Part shown: piece after piece, positions 36,102-46,107 of the stretch
How the letters are laid out: every line of letters starts with the position of its first letter
How positions within the stretch are numbered: the first letter of the stretch is position 1
NCBI GenBank assembly: GCA_036850595.1
Contig: CM072151.1
Coordinates: 15,911,307-15,975,306, forward strand
DNA: 64,000 bases
DNA from: Rhyacichthys aspro
Lineage: Eukaryota; Chordata; Actinopteri; Gobiiformes; Rhyacichthyidae
Direction: 5' to 3'
Program-made: the position numbers and the translations under genes
The notes under the pieces: generated by a model
What the model saw: the letters and a program-made list of their open reading frames with translations, nothing else
Database searches by the model: none
Told to the model about the DNA's origin: nothing

Positions 36102-37601
36102 GTTGGCTCTGCCCTATACCTCTGTTTGACCACAGCCAAATGTAGCCAGCCACACACGAACAGCTCTAAAGGATCTTCCATCCAGAGATCTGAAAAGTTG
36201 CACCATAATTTCGCATCTGGTTCGAGTAAAGAGTTATTATCAGAGTCAGACCAGAATAAACCGGTTATGTGCTTCATTGGCTCACCACAATGCAGCAGGC
36301 ATCTGATTATATTTTTCATAGATCCATTTTCTGATAAGGTAGTATTTTCATAAAAATTGTAAATTATATAAATACTTTAACTTCAGTACTTTAACGTGAG
36401 TACAGATATTGTTTAGCTTCCCTTTGAGGCCATCACAGACATCAGAAGCATGTGTTGCATGTGTGGAAAAGAACCACACAACAATGCCATCGAAAGCCTA
36501 TTAAATGTATATATTTATATATTTATATATATACAACACACCACAGACAAGATCAGCTCCAGGGACACCACTGCTGTGTCCAAAAAAGAATTTCAACTAA
36601 TAATCATTTCAGAATTTCACAAAGAAATGTTAGTCATCAAAGACCATGGGCAATTTGAGGAATTATCTTTGCACAGTCCAAACAGAGTCTGGGCTGATTT
36701 CTCAACATGTATTTGTAATGCATACTTTAACATCAGTAAAATGTCTATGAGGGTCTCAAAGCACACGTGTCAATACAACACTGATGCTCTGATATTTCAT
36801 CTCATCTTTACACTTTTATCAAATTGATAGAGTCAGAGTAGCTCAAACCACAGGAAGCTTATGTTTCCAAATGAGTTTTAGTTGATCTCAAATCAGATGA
36901 AAGTTTTGCAGAGTGGGCAGAGATCACTTAGGCGGTGTGCTTTAGACAAGTAGACACAGTAAAATTCTAATCAAAAGCATGAGTTTTAGAAAGTTAGAAG
37001 AAACATTATTATATGTGTATTAATCCAATCTGTTGAATCTTTGACTGGAGCCTATCCCAGTAGCTTTGGGCAAGTTTAGATTCACCAATTCACCAATATA
37101 TGTATAAACATTCTAATAATGATTGTTCTAATAACAAAGAACAATACAACAATAATTTCAAGGACTGGTTAATTACTAAAGGAGGGAATTGGAGAAGTTA
37201 CTTTTCCATCAAGGAGAGAAATACATTGTCAAGAATGATCTGACTAGCAGCTTTAGAAAATCAGTTTGTCAAACTAACAGGACCCTCTAGATGTTCACAC
37301 AGGAAGGAAATGCACGTCAGAGCTACCACTGTTTGGGCCCCTCATCTGTGCCCAGCCTGCGCTTCATGATGATGTGTTTGTGGTGCAGAGAAGAGCAGCA
37401 GCCAGCAGAGGAGCACGTAACAGAATGGCAATGCAAATGTGCTTGTGGTCTCTACATCAATTTTGAAACCCAAATTTACCAAAATGTGCTGACTAAGCTG
37501 TGCAATGGTAGAATAATGCAGATTTTACCAGTGTAATAATAATAGTCAAACTACACTGACTGGGTGTTTAGTTGAATTCTTGTATCACAGCAAATAGAAT
37601 G
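36102..37601. other. Intergenic between the MITE and the faslg 3' end
   Basis: Contains a TATA-rich simple repeat at about 36508-36535 and a truncated dispersed-repeat fragment at 37045-37098 (minus strand; TGGGATAGGCTCCAG joined to TGGTGAATCTAAAC). No supported gene. Confidence 0.55.
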
Positions 37602-37607
37602 TTTATT
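37602..37607 (-). terminator. faslg: Polyadenylation signal of faslg
   Basis: TTTATT on the plus strand (AATAAA on the minus strand), about 355 bp past the faslg stop codon. It is the first canonical signal I see downstream of the gene. Confidence 0.55.
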
Positions 37608-37962
37608 GAATGACAGCTTGAACATGAAAACAAACCTCTTTTAGGATCAACATGAAAACTAATGTGGTGTAATAAATAAAGACAGGGGTTCAGAATAAGT
37701 TCTTAAATAACTCTAATAGCACAGGATCAGGTTTAAAAGCAAGCACATTCAGATGTACGTCAAAAATAAATATCAGATGCTACATTATCGTTAGTGTTAA
37801 CCAACTATTCCAACTGCTTTCCAATGGAGACATCATATTTCATAGAAATCCCACTAAAAACCACAAAGCTTCATTTAGAGAGTGAAAGAGAAACTTAACC
37901 CTGTCTGAGACTTTCAAATCTGTCATTTAAGAGTTGCATTAAAACCAAATCTGACCCATTAT

Positions 37963-39307
37963 TCAGATCTTATAGAGTCCAAAAAAGTTTGCATAATGTC
38001 CATGACTAAGAAAATCAGGGTGTGATACATTCACAAAAACTCGGTCATACTTCTGCAACTGCAGGGCGGAGCCCAGATAACTGTCTGTTGTCCAGGCGTG
38101 GCTGTGCTGTTGGGAGCAGAAACCCTGTCTGTGGGCCTCCATCAGGTTTATAGGTGAAGCATTGCCCACTCTTCTCACAAACACAGAGTGAACGAAGGAG
38201 GTCATGGGGGAGCAGTACTTAAAGATAAGCTCCACACGAGAGTAAATGTGGTAGAGTCCGCTCTCGTTGACCTGCAGAGCACCATCTTTAATCCTGTATG
38301 TCACCCCTCCAGCTGTGAACCCTCGACCCACTCGGGGTTCCCACCGTAGGGTCTTTTGAGAATCGTATTTTTGAATGCGCCCTACAAACAGGAAAAATAA
38401 TGTCACTGATGCAGATTGTAGGTTCATCTTTAAAGATCTACTTTGACAGTCTTACCAATGACATGTGCCGAAGGTCTTTCCTCTATGTCCTTTTCAATGG
38501 GCCAAGGTTCATACAGACCTGAAACAACCATTAAGTTTGACTCACATGACTTTGTCTTTGCATTAACTATAAAAGTGTAACTAACATTGTTAATCTTACC
38601 TATTTGTTTTTGTGGTGCAATGATTGTGTCCAGTTTTGCTCGTTCCTCTGTGCTCCTGTTCAAAGCTTTTACCATCTAAAACACATGAGAACATGGTTTG
38701 TCAATACCACAACATAGACAAGCTGGTGCTTCAGAGGTTTGGTTTTGCTCACATCAGAGCACCAGTGTCAAAAAAGGAAATCCTGTCACTGGACTGGTGA
38801 CCACAGATGGAACAACTGCGTGGTGTCTTGCACTTTTAAATGTCAAGGTACAGATATGGTAGAATTCTGAAATACATACGGAAACGCATATTTCTATTTA
38901 ACCTGCTGTTTGTCTTTGTGCATTTTGTTGTAGAGCAATGCATAAAAAACAAATACTTCTATGCATTGTCTAATTTTGTTTAACTTGCATTTATCACATA
39001 TTTTTCTTACCAGTTTCATCTCTCTCAGCTCCGTCTGCAGGTTTTTGATCCATATGGCTCCAATCCCCAGGCTTGCAAACACAAGCATGAACAGCAACAG
39101 TACAACCATGGCTGCTCCAGAGCTGACTCCCATGCAGCCATAACTTTTCCCTCTCCTCCTCACCGTCTCCTGGGCAGGTGGGAAGGACCAGCATGGTACT
39201 AGACTTGGAAGTGAGCTGGGCTGTGGCTGTGGCTGGCATCCACCTTCATCCACAAGAAAAACCTGTGGGAACGGGTATCTCTGGTCGTACCTCTGGTCAT
39301 AGCTCAT
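37963..39307 (-). CDS. faslg: Fas ligand (TNFSF6)
   Basis: Four exons on the minus strand: 39307-39011, 38675-38600, 38518-38456, 38381-37963, in phase, 284 aa (human 281). The cytosolic N-terminus (residues 1-62) is Pro/Gln-rich (QPQPQPSSLP). The transmembrane helix is at about 64-87 (GAAMVVLLLFMLVFASLGIG). A stalk with heptad-like charge follows, then the TNF-homology domain from about RIQKYDSQKTLRWEP to the C-terminal FFGLYKI, the family hallmark. The Cys pair in KYCSPM and GFCSQQ corresponds to the disulfide of mammalian FasL. Sequons include NES, NAS and NVS. It binds Fas and triggers caspase-8 apoptosis. It is convergent with the TNFSF18-like gene, matching mammalian orientation. The N-terminal proline tract is much shorter than in mammals. 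Confidence 0.96.
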
Positions 39308-41160
39308 GGTGCAGGTCCAGCAGTGAGAGGTTCACTGAGGTGTACGTCAGCGCATCTGCAGGAGGTGTCTACTTTCTTTAAGAACGTCAGTCTTTTAAGA
39401 TGAGCAGCTGTCATTTCTTTCACCACTCCCATTTCCCTCTCACGTGACCAAAGAACTAAACCTCAGTCTGAAGCAAAATCCTTTTCATTAGTCTTTCAAT
39501 TAGAAATGATTCAACTAGTAAAAAAAAAGTTTGCATGTTTGATGATGTAAAATGTTGATTATGTAATTTTATTTGACCTTGGAGTGCACATATGCAAAAT
39601 GCAGAAGACTAAAGCATTTCCGCTGACCCCCATAAACCACAGACGGAAAGTGTTACCACAACACATTTACCTGCTCATTTTTTCATACGCAAGGCTCTTC
39701 TTAAACTAGACCTGTCTGAATATACATTACTTAATCAGGTCAATCTTTATCTCTATCTCTTTATCTCTATATCAATGTTAAACATCAAGTGGTTGTAAAC
39801 ATTGATACAGCAATTTCAGAGTATTTTGTGGGAAGCTGTTGGAGCCACATGAAAAGAGTGTATGTTTCAGTATTTGCTTACTAACAGCATGTCTGTTAAA
39901 GCTTGCAAAGATCAAGAGATCGGAAGGAGTGATACTTGGCGAGTGGTAAGAATTAACCCCAACCAATACCTCAGCAGTGAGCTTACTGGAAAGCTGCCTA
40001 CCTCCCCCCTTCTAGTTTTATTCAGTTGTGGTCTTTTCTGCTACTTTGGCTTATTTCTCTCAATACATATTGCAAACAGCCACTCTTCGACAGTGGTTGG
40101 AGCAGTTTCTATTAAGTGTCAGAGCTTATCTTCAGGTTAATCATTGGAAATATTAGTTAAAATCCTGCTTTCTGCATTTAGTGGTTTTGTTAAAGGTTAT
40201 CGGTGCAACCACATGGGTGGGAGCTTGTGCATTGCTGCAATCTGATGTAATCAGCAGCAGTTTTACACTTAAAACTGATACCATTACACATAGTCAGATC
40301 AATTAAATCAAATGATATTAAATAAAATATAAAGTTAAGTTTTAACTGCAAAAGGCAAAGTGTGACAGCAACCCATCACTTGTCCTTTTTGAGTAAGATC
40401 TATTTATCATTCTAATGAAAAAGAATAAAGACTCTGAATGTACCATGTGCTGCAAACAAGTACTTCAATTTTTATTTTTCTTCATCATAAATCAAAGTTA
40501 CTGTGTACTGTATATTTTCAAGTTTTAATTTCATTTTCCCAGGCCCATACAAAGAAAAAGAAAATCCACTTTGCACGGGCTTTGCAAGTTATTGAAGTAA
40601 ATGCATGACTGCGTCAAACATAGACTGTGTGCAACAGGCTGATGTTTCTGTTTCCCAGAAGTGCTGTGCTGACAGCGGTCCTCGCAGCAACTGTGGCAGC
40701 GAAGAGTGGGCTGGGGGTTAGGGGCTAACCAGGTTAGGCTGTTGCTCCACTTCACATTATCATAGAATAACCATACCTTAGCTAAAATGAATCACTGAGT
40801 GACTGATTACCTTCTCTACTGATGTCTGTTTCTGACCCTTACTTTCTAGATTAATTTCATGTGGTAATGATGACTGGTTACATAACCATAGTGCAGAAAA
40901 TGACACTGAGTTTGTCACACAGAAATATTTCCATGACTCTCTCACTTTTCCTGATAAAGCAGGTTTATAGATGTGTTTTAGGACCAGATCAAGAGCTTTT
41001 TAGATTGAAGTTATTTCAGAAATTCAAAGGCAAAACTCTTGGTTAGATTTGACCTGAATATGTGGAGGTTCCCGTTCATCCAGGTAGTAGTAAACTAAAG
41101 TAGTATAGAAAAAGAACTGCTAAGATGTTGGGATTTGTACTTTTGTACATTTGTACTTTT
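39308..41160. other. faslg upstream region and intergenic spacer
   Basis: Immediately upstream of faslg (minus strand) there is GGGAAAT with GGAAA at 39432-39436, an NFAT-type core, and CACGTGA near 39441. NFAT control of FASLG is established in mammals, but this match is short. Further on, the sequence is AT-rich without recognised features. ORFs at 39862-40140 and 40531-40755 have no family signature. Confidence 0.4.
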
Positions 41161-41271
41161 TTTTAAATTAAAAAGAGAGGTGCTTAGAGAGAGAAGCTAA
41201 TAGGTACCTATTAGCTTCTAATAGGTACCTATTAGCTTCTCTCTCCAAGCACCTCTGTTTTTAATATTAAA
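41161..41271. repeat. Nested palindrome of about 110 bp
   Basis: Two arms of about 54 bp face each other around a 3-nt spacer at 41215-41217. Each arm ends at the centre with CTAATAGGTACCTATTAG (41197-41214 and 41218-41235), itself a perfect 18-bp palindrome. Outward, the arms continue with AAGCTTCTC-type sequence, GAGAGAGAAGC against GCTTCTCTCTC, then AGAGGTGCTT against AAGCACCTCT, with few mismatches. Confidence 0.92.
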
Positions 41272-41479
41272 AAATCTACTGTGAAATACTAATTGTATTA
41301 AAAGTCTGCAGTTTGTCAATGTACACCAGACATTTTTAAAAATGTTGGATTTTGTTGAGAAGGTAATTATCAGTATAAATTATTTTCTAATGCCATTTGG
41401 TCTTTTGTTTTGCTATCCATTTTCTGTGCTTTTTTTAATCACTTTACCGTTTTGGGGGTCTTTTTAGGAATGATTTATT

Positions 41480-41770
41480 AATCAGGACAAAACCAAGGTC
41501 TAACAAAAAAGCAAGACAAAAGACCCAAGACAAACCCAGGACCGAAAATATGGCTAAACTAGGACAAAACCAAGAATAAACCAGAATTATCATTGAGCTA
41601 AAATAAAGTCACAACTAAAACAGGAGTAAAGTGAACTAGACCAGGACTAAACAGCTCTAACCCCAAGAATAAAATCTAAAATAAACTTAATCTAGAATAA
41701 ACTAGAACTAAGCAAAGAATAAGCCAAGAATTGGGCGAGCATTAAACCGAGACTAAACTATCTGGGACTG
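41480..41770. repeat. Degenerate minisatellite of AGGACTAAACC-type words
   Basis: Repeated variants of GGACAAAACCA, GACTAAACC, AGAATAAACC and AACTAGACC over about 290 bp, without a fixed period. It sits just beyond the 3' end of the ISY1-like gene, whose probable polyadenylation signal (AATAAA on the minus strand) is at 41473-41478, so the repeat may be in its 3' UTR. Confidence 0.7.
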
Positions 41771-41828
41771 AACACTTCAGGCTCTATAGACTTGTTTAAA
41801 TAAGCAAGATTCACAAACCACCATAGCT

Positions 41829-43187
41829 TCAGGACTCATCATCAGAGAAGGAGTAACTGTCCAGTCCCAGAATATGTCCTCCCTTCTCTGGGACAAGCCT
41901 TTTTTCAGTGCCACAGCGTGATGGGCTTTGGTTGTTAACGTGTTTACCCAAGTTTGGCAAACCTGAATGCAAAACTCTGACAAGACTCTGTGTTTGAGAC
42001 AAGCCTTGTGATACAGATGATCCTTTCAGAGGAGCTGCAGCCACCGCAAGCCTTGTTTGGTCAAAAGAGAGGGGTAGGTCCTGGTTTGTGCTGTCTGTGT
42101 ATGTGTTTATCCCCATCATTCTCGAGGGGATCTGGCTGTGAATTCTGGTGTCTGATTGGTTCAAAAGTTCTTGTGTCTCTGTGGCTGATGTCTTGTGACT
42201 TCCTGTCCCACGGACGGTCACTCCACTCTCACCTTCACTGAGGTCACTGCTTCCATCGAGTGCCTTGGCATAAGGTTTTTTGCCTGTATATGAGAGTGAC
42301 AGATGAAAGCTCACAAATTCGGTTTAGCTCAGGTAACAGGATTTCATACTGCTTCCTTTAAACTAACAGAGAATGTATGTACTGACCAAAACTTGGAGAG
42401 TCCTGTTGCTCAGCTCTCCTTTTACAGTAAGCTCGAGGAGTCCATGGCTTGTGCTTACAGGATGGGTCCAGAGCACGTAGTTTGGATATAAAACGTTTAT
42501 ACTCCTTTTCTAAAGCTTCAATATGAAGCTGAAACTCTGCAATCTTTCTCTCTGGATAATGAGTCAGCTGGGACTGCTGAGATGTAAAAAAAAAAAACAG
42601 ATGCCTTTAGCAAGGTTTTATTTTTAGGCGATTTCAGAGAATAAAAAGGGGTCATTGCACCACTGTACCTGCAAATAATATTCTATTTCATTTTTGATGC
42701 TAGGAATCCACTTTTTCACAGAAGAAGCAGTATTGAGAGTAGACTGTGGAGAATAAATAGCCCATGAGATATAAGCTTATTTAAAAAGCATAGGAAGATT
42801 ATATAAAAATGTATAAATATTATGATTATTACCAGTTTGGGTCTTTTCTCTCGAACATCTTTGAGACGCCCTTCTGTAAAAGGAGCTTAGTGGTTATCAA
42901 TAATCAAGCAATAATCACTAATCGTTCTACTGAATATAAACCTTAACAGTTAAATCAGTAATAATATACTGATGTTAACCCAGGCAGGAGGTTTACGGCA
43001 GTATTTAAATAGGTATTATCTGTGTATACCACTGAATCAAATTTAGCATCGCTGTGGCTAACAGTTAGCAGTGTTACGAGCTCTTCGTACAAACATCAAA
43101 CGTTGTGATTAAGCCCTTACCTTCTCTTTCTCTCTGAAGCCACAATCTGTTTAGCCGCCCTTGTTGTTTCTCCTCGTTTCTAGCCAT
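41829..43187 (-). CDS. Uncharacterised protein with an ISY1-like N-terminal half
   Basis: Five minus-strand exons with matching phases: 43187-43121, 42873-42833, 42743-42669, 42576-42387, 42283-41829, giving 275 aa. The N-terminus is MARNEEKQQGRLNRLWLQRE. EEGRLK, then KRPKL, KKWIPSIKNEI, KIAEFQLHIEALEKEYKRF and LRALDP follow. This series lines up with the N-terminal part of the splicing factor ISY1 (MARNAEK, EEGKVKERRP, KWRRQIIGEI, IRDLNDEINKLLREKGHW, IKELGGPD), so I infer a diverged ISY1-family paralogue. The middle is basic (KHKPWTPRAYCKRRAEQ). The last 150 residues, in one exon, are Ser/Thr-rich, low complexity, and end in acidic SFSDDES; they do not resemble the acidic ISY1 C-terminus. 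I know no gene name for it. The function is unknown; nuclear or spliceosomal action is a guess from the N-terminus. Confidence 0.8.
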
Positions 43188-43253
43188 AACTAACTTATGA
43201 AAGTTTCATGTAGTAACCGTCGACCGACATACTGCCTGAGACCAAAACAAGAA

Positions 43254-43282
43254 CACGTGACACACAGGGGTGGTCACGTGAC
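43254..43282. promoter_or_regulatory. Paired CACGTG E-boxes upstream of the ISY1-like gene
   Basis: CACGTG at 43254-43259 and the perfect palindrome GTCACGTGAC at 43273-43282 lie 67-95 bp upstream of the ATG at 43187. The second fits the USF and TFEB/CLEAR-type consensus. There is no TATA box. The remaining spacer up to caiap (43283-43618) contains TTTATT at 43363-43368, a plausible caiap polyadenylation signal on the minus strand. Confidence 0.5.
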
Positions 43283-43618
43283 ACGCACGCAACAAACTAC
43301 CACCCTCTTACTGTAGTAACCAACAGACCTGAGAAGTCATAAGGTAACGGTTCATTTTTATGTTTATTATGCAGTATTTTTAGATTTGCAAATCCTGTTT
43401 TATAAAACAGTGTGTAGCAAAAGGTAAACTACTTTTGCATTGCATAAGTCTGTTTTTCTCTGTGTCCTCTTTTCTGACTCCCTTTACAGTTTAAAGACAA
43501 CCAATGACACAAAAATGTTCTTTAATATACTTTTAAGAACATATCTATGAATGGAGTTGTTTTATCTCGAACTCAACTTGTCATTTTTTAAAACTATCCT
43601 AGACTCCACTTCTCGAGC

Positions 43619-46107
43619 CTACTTGACTAGAAACATTTTTCTTTTGAGTAAAGTTGCAATGTTCTCATGCTCGGGTGTCTTCTCATTCTCTGCCACCTGC
43701 AGGGGTGTTTTCCCCACACTATTAATGGCCTGAAGATCCACTTTTATCATGCTCCCCTTATAGCTGCCCTGTCCCCCGGCTACGAGTGTCTTCACAACTT
43801 CCTGGTGACCTCCTCGCACAGCGCAGTGTAGAGGAGTATCTTTATTCTGGTCAGTAGAGTTAATCTTTGCACCAGCCTGTAGTAGAAGAGCAACCACGCT
43901 CTCATGGCCTTTCTCTGCTGCAACATGAAGTGGTGTTTTCTTCCATGTATTCCTCTCCTCTAACCCTTTCTTTCTCAGTGACTGCAGTAGAGCTGAAACG
44001 ATGCTGCCATGTCCACCAGCTGCCGCGTAATGCAAAGGAGTGGAGCCTGTCATGTCTTTAGCCCCTGCCTTTGCCTTGTGAGATAACAGGGAAGTCACAA
44101 TATTGAGATTTCCCTCCATGGCTGCAAGGTGAAGGGCACTTCTCTTCTCATAATCAAGAGCGTTGGCATTTATTTTGGCTGATAGCAACACATTGACTAC
44201 GCGGCTGTCTCCTGGAGCTGCAGCTGTCCAGTGCAGAGCAGTCCTCCCCAGCTTGTCAACGGCTTCAAGGTCAGCCTTTTCTTTTATAAGCTGGGTCACT
44301 GTTTCTTCATTTCCATGTTGACTGGCTAAATGCAAAGGCGACACTCCGTCCTGGGCTGTTGCATTTACCTAAAGAGATTATAAGACATTTTTAGTCTTAA
44401 AAACATACAGAGCTCTAAACTGAACAGATATGACTATTACCTGAGCTCCAGCATTTAGCAAAAGACCAACTACGTCTGTCCGATTCAACGCCGCTGCCAG
44501 ATGTAAAGGTGTGTGTGCTTTAGGACCAGTAGTGTTGGGGTTAAATCCCCTTTCCAGTAGCTTCTCCATTATGGGTACACTGCCACCCTGGACAGACAGG
44601 TGCATGACTGAGGAGCGGTCCGACAATGTAGCATCCAGATTGGCCTGTTTTTCTATTAGCATTCTAGTATAAAAAATATGATGTCACATATCATAGATGA
44701 ATGAAATATGAAAGAGCGCAATTTTTTAGACCCAATCAAAGATATGTATTTTAGTGAGTCACCTGAAGACTTCTGCGTGACCCAACTCAGCCGACAACAG
44801 CAGTGGAGTGTGTCCTTGTCCATCACACATGTTTACATTTGCTCCAGCGTCTATCAAAGCTAGAACGGCAGCATCTTTATTCTGTCTCACGGCTGAGAAG
44901 AGTGCAGAGTTTAGATCCTCTTCACTCACAGCTTCTCTTTTTTTATCTGGCATCAAAATGAATTAAAAAGTTGAAACACACACTTTTTTGGCATCTTTAA
45001 CTCAGAATGAGGGGCCGTGTAAAAGTACTCACCAAAAAGGATCTTGAGGACTGATTTATGATTTAGTTTAATTGCTTCATTCATAATGTCACTGTCCACT
45101 TTTGCTCCTGCGTTTAGAAGAGCTGTGACTGTCTTTTCGTGACTCTTTGCAACTGCATAAAACAATGCTGTTTTCTTTTGTTCATTTCTGGCATCAATAG
45201 TTGCCCCATTTTGCAGCAGACTCTCAACCAGCTGCCAGTCATCTTCTAAAGCCGCTTTATGAAGAAACATGTCCTGTTTGTGGCTCTCACATCTTTCAGT
45301 ATCCTCCCTGGAACGCTCCTCTACATCATCCAGATGGTTGTAGTCTAATGTCGCTTGCAGACCAGTCTCACCCTGCTCATACCCTGCTAAATGTGCTCTC
45401 TCTACCTCATTGCTACTGCTACCCCTAGTGGCAGCTCTGTGAGAAGCCTTACTGTTCTGAAGGTTTGGTCTCGTGTCTTTTTGGTCGCCAGACTCACGTA
45501 GCTGTGTTTTGGTAGATAAATTGTGGTTGTTAACATTGGTATCATTTACTACCTCTGCCAGTTTTCCATTAACAAAGTTCTTTTCTGGGTTTGTTTGTGC
45601 TAGATCCACTTCTGGTCCTGTGATTTCCCTCATAACGCCAGCTTCTTTTGAAACTAACAAAACATTAGTTCTTCGTGTGACATTGCTCTTCGTAACGTCA
45701 TTTGTTATCTCCTGATCCCTCTCCAGTAAATACCCAATCAGCTGCCTCCGTGTGTCTCTAATATGTTCATTTACACACCCCACATAGGCTTTGATTTGGT
45801 TATAAAGCTCTGGTTCTGCCAGCATCAGACAGGGATGGAAGAATTTGCGACAGGCCCGTTCACCTGTCGCTTCGAGCAGCTCCAAGACCCTGGAGTTCTG
45901 TTCCTTGCGAGTCCTGATTTTAAGAACAATAGACTTCTTCATTGCTGTTAAGACCCCTTCTGTAACAAGAAGATCCAGCAGGTCCTCTGTGTGGGAAATT
46001 CCATGAAGCAGATCTTTTCTCTTCGTCTGGAGCACATCTATGGCATAGGGATTGACCATATGAGATGCAGCTTGAGCTTTTTGGAAATCCTTTAGAATAT
46101 GGATCAT
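43619..46107 (-). CDS. caiap: Caiap: CARD and ankyrin-repeat inflammasome adaptor
   Basis: Four minus-strand exons: 46107-45033, 44946-44763, 44663-44441, 44368-43619, giving 743 aa. An alpha-helical CARD-like domain covers about residues 22-110 (VLQTKRKDLLHGISHTEDLL ... LYNQIKAYVG). A charged, low-complexity linker runs to about 278. About 12-13 ankyrin repeats fill 280-735, with clear TPLHLAA / GADVNA-type signatures (HTPLHLAAALNRTDVVGLLL, TPLHYAAAGGHGSIVSALL). This CARD-ANK layout and length match zebrafish Caiap, reported to bind active caspase-1 through its ankyrin repeats and to promote inflammasome-dependent resistance to bacteria. The frame extends upstream to 46170, but only through a GTG codon, so I use the first ATG (46107). 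A 5' UTR exon may exist further upstream. ANKRD45, another 1q25 ankyrin gene, is much shorter and lacks a CARD. Confidence 0.88.

Noticed and set aside
43619..46107. ANKRD45 as identity of the ankyrin gene
   Set aside because: ANKRD45 is much shorter and has no CARD-like N-terminal domain. The layout fits Caiap.
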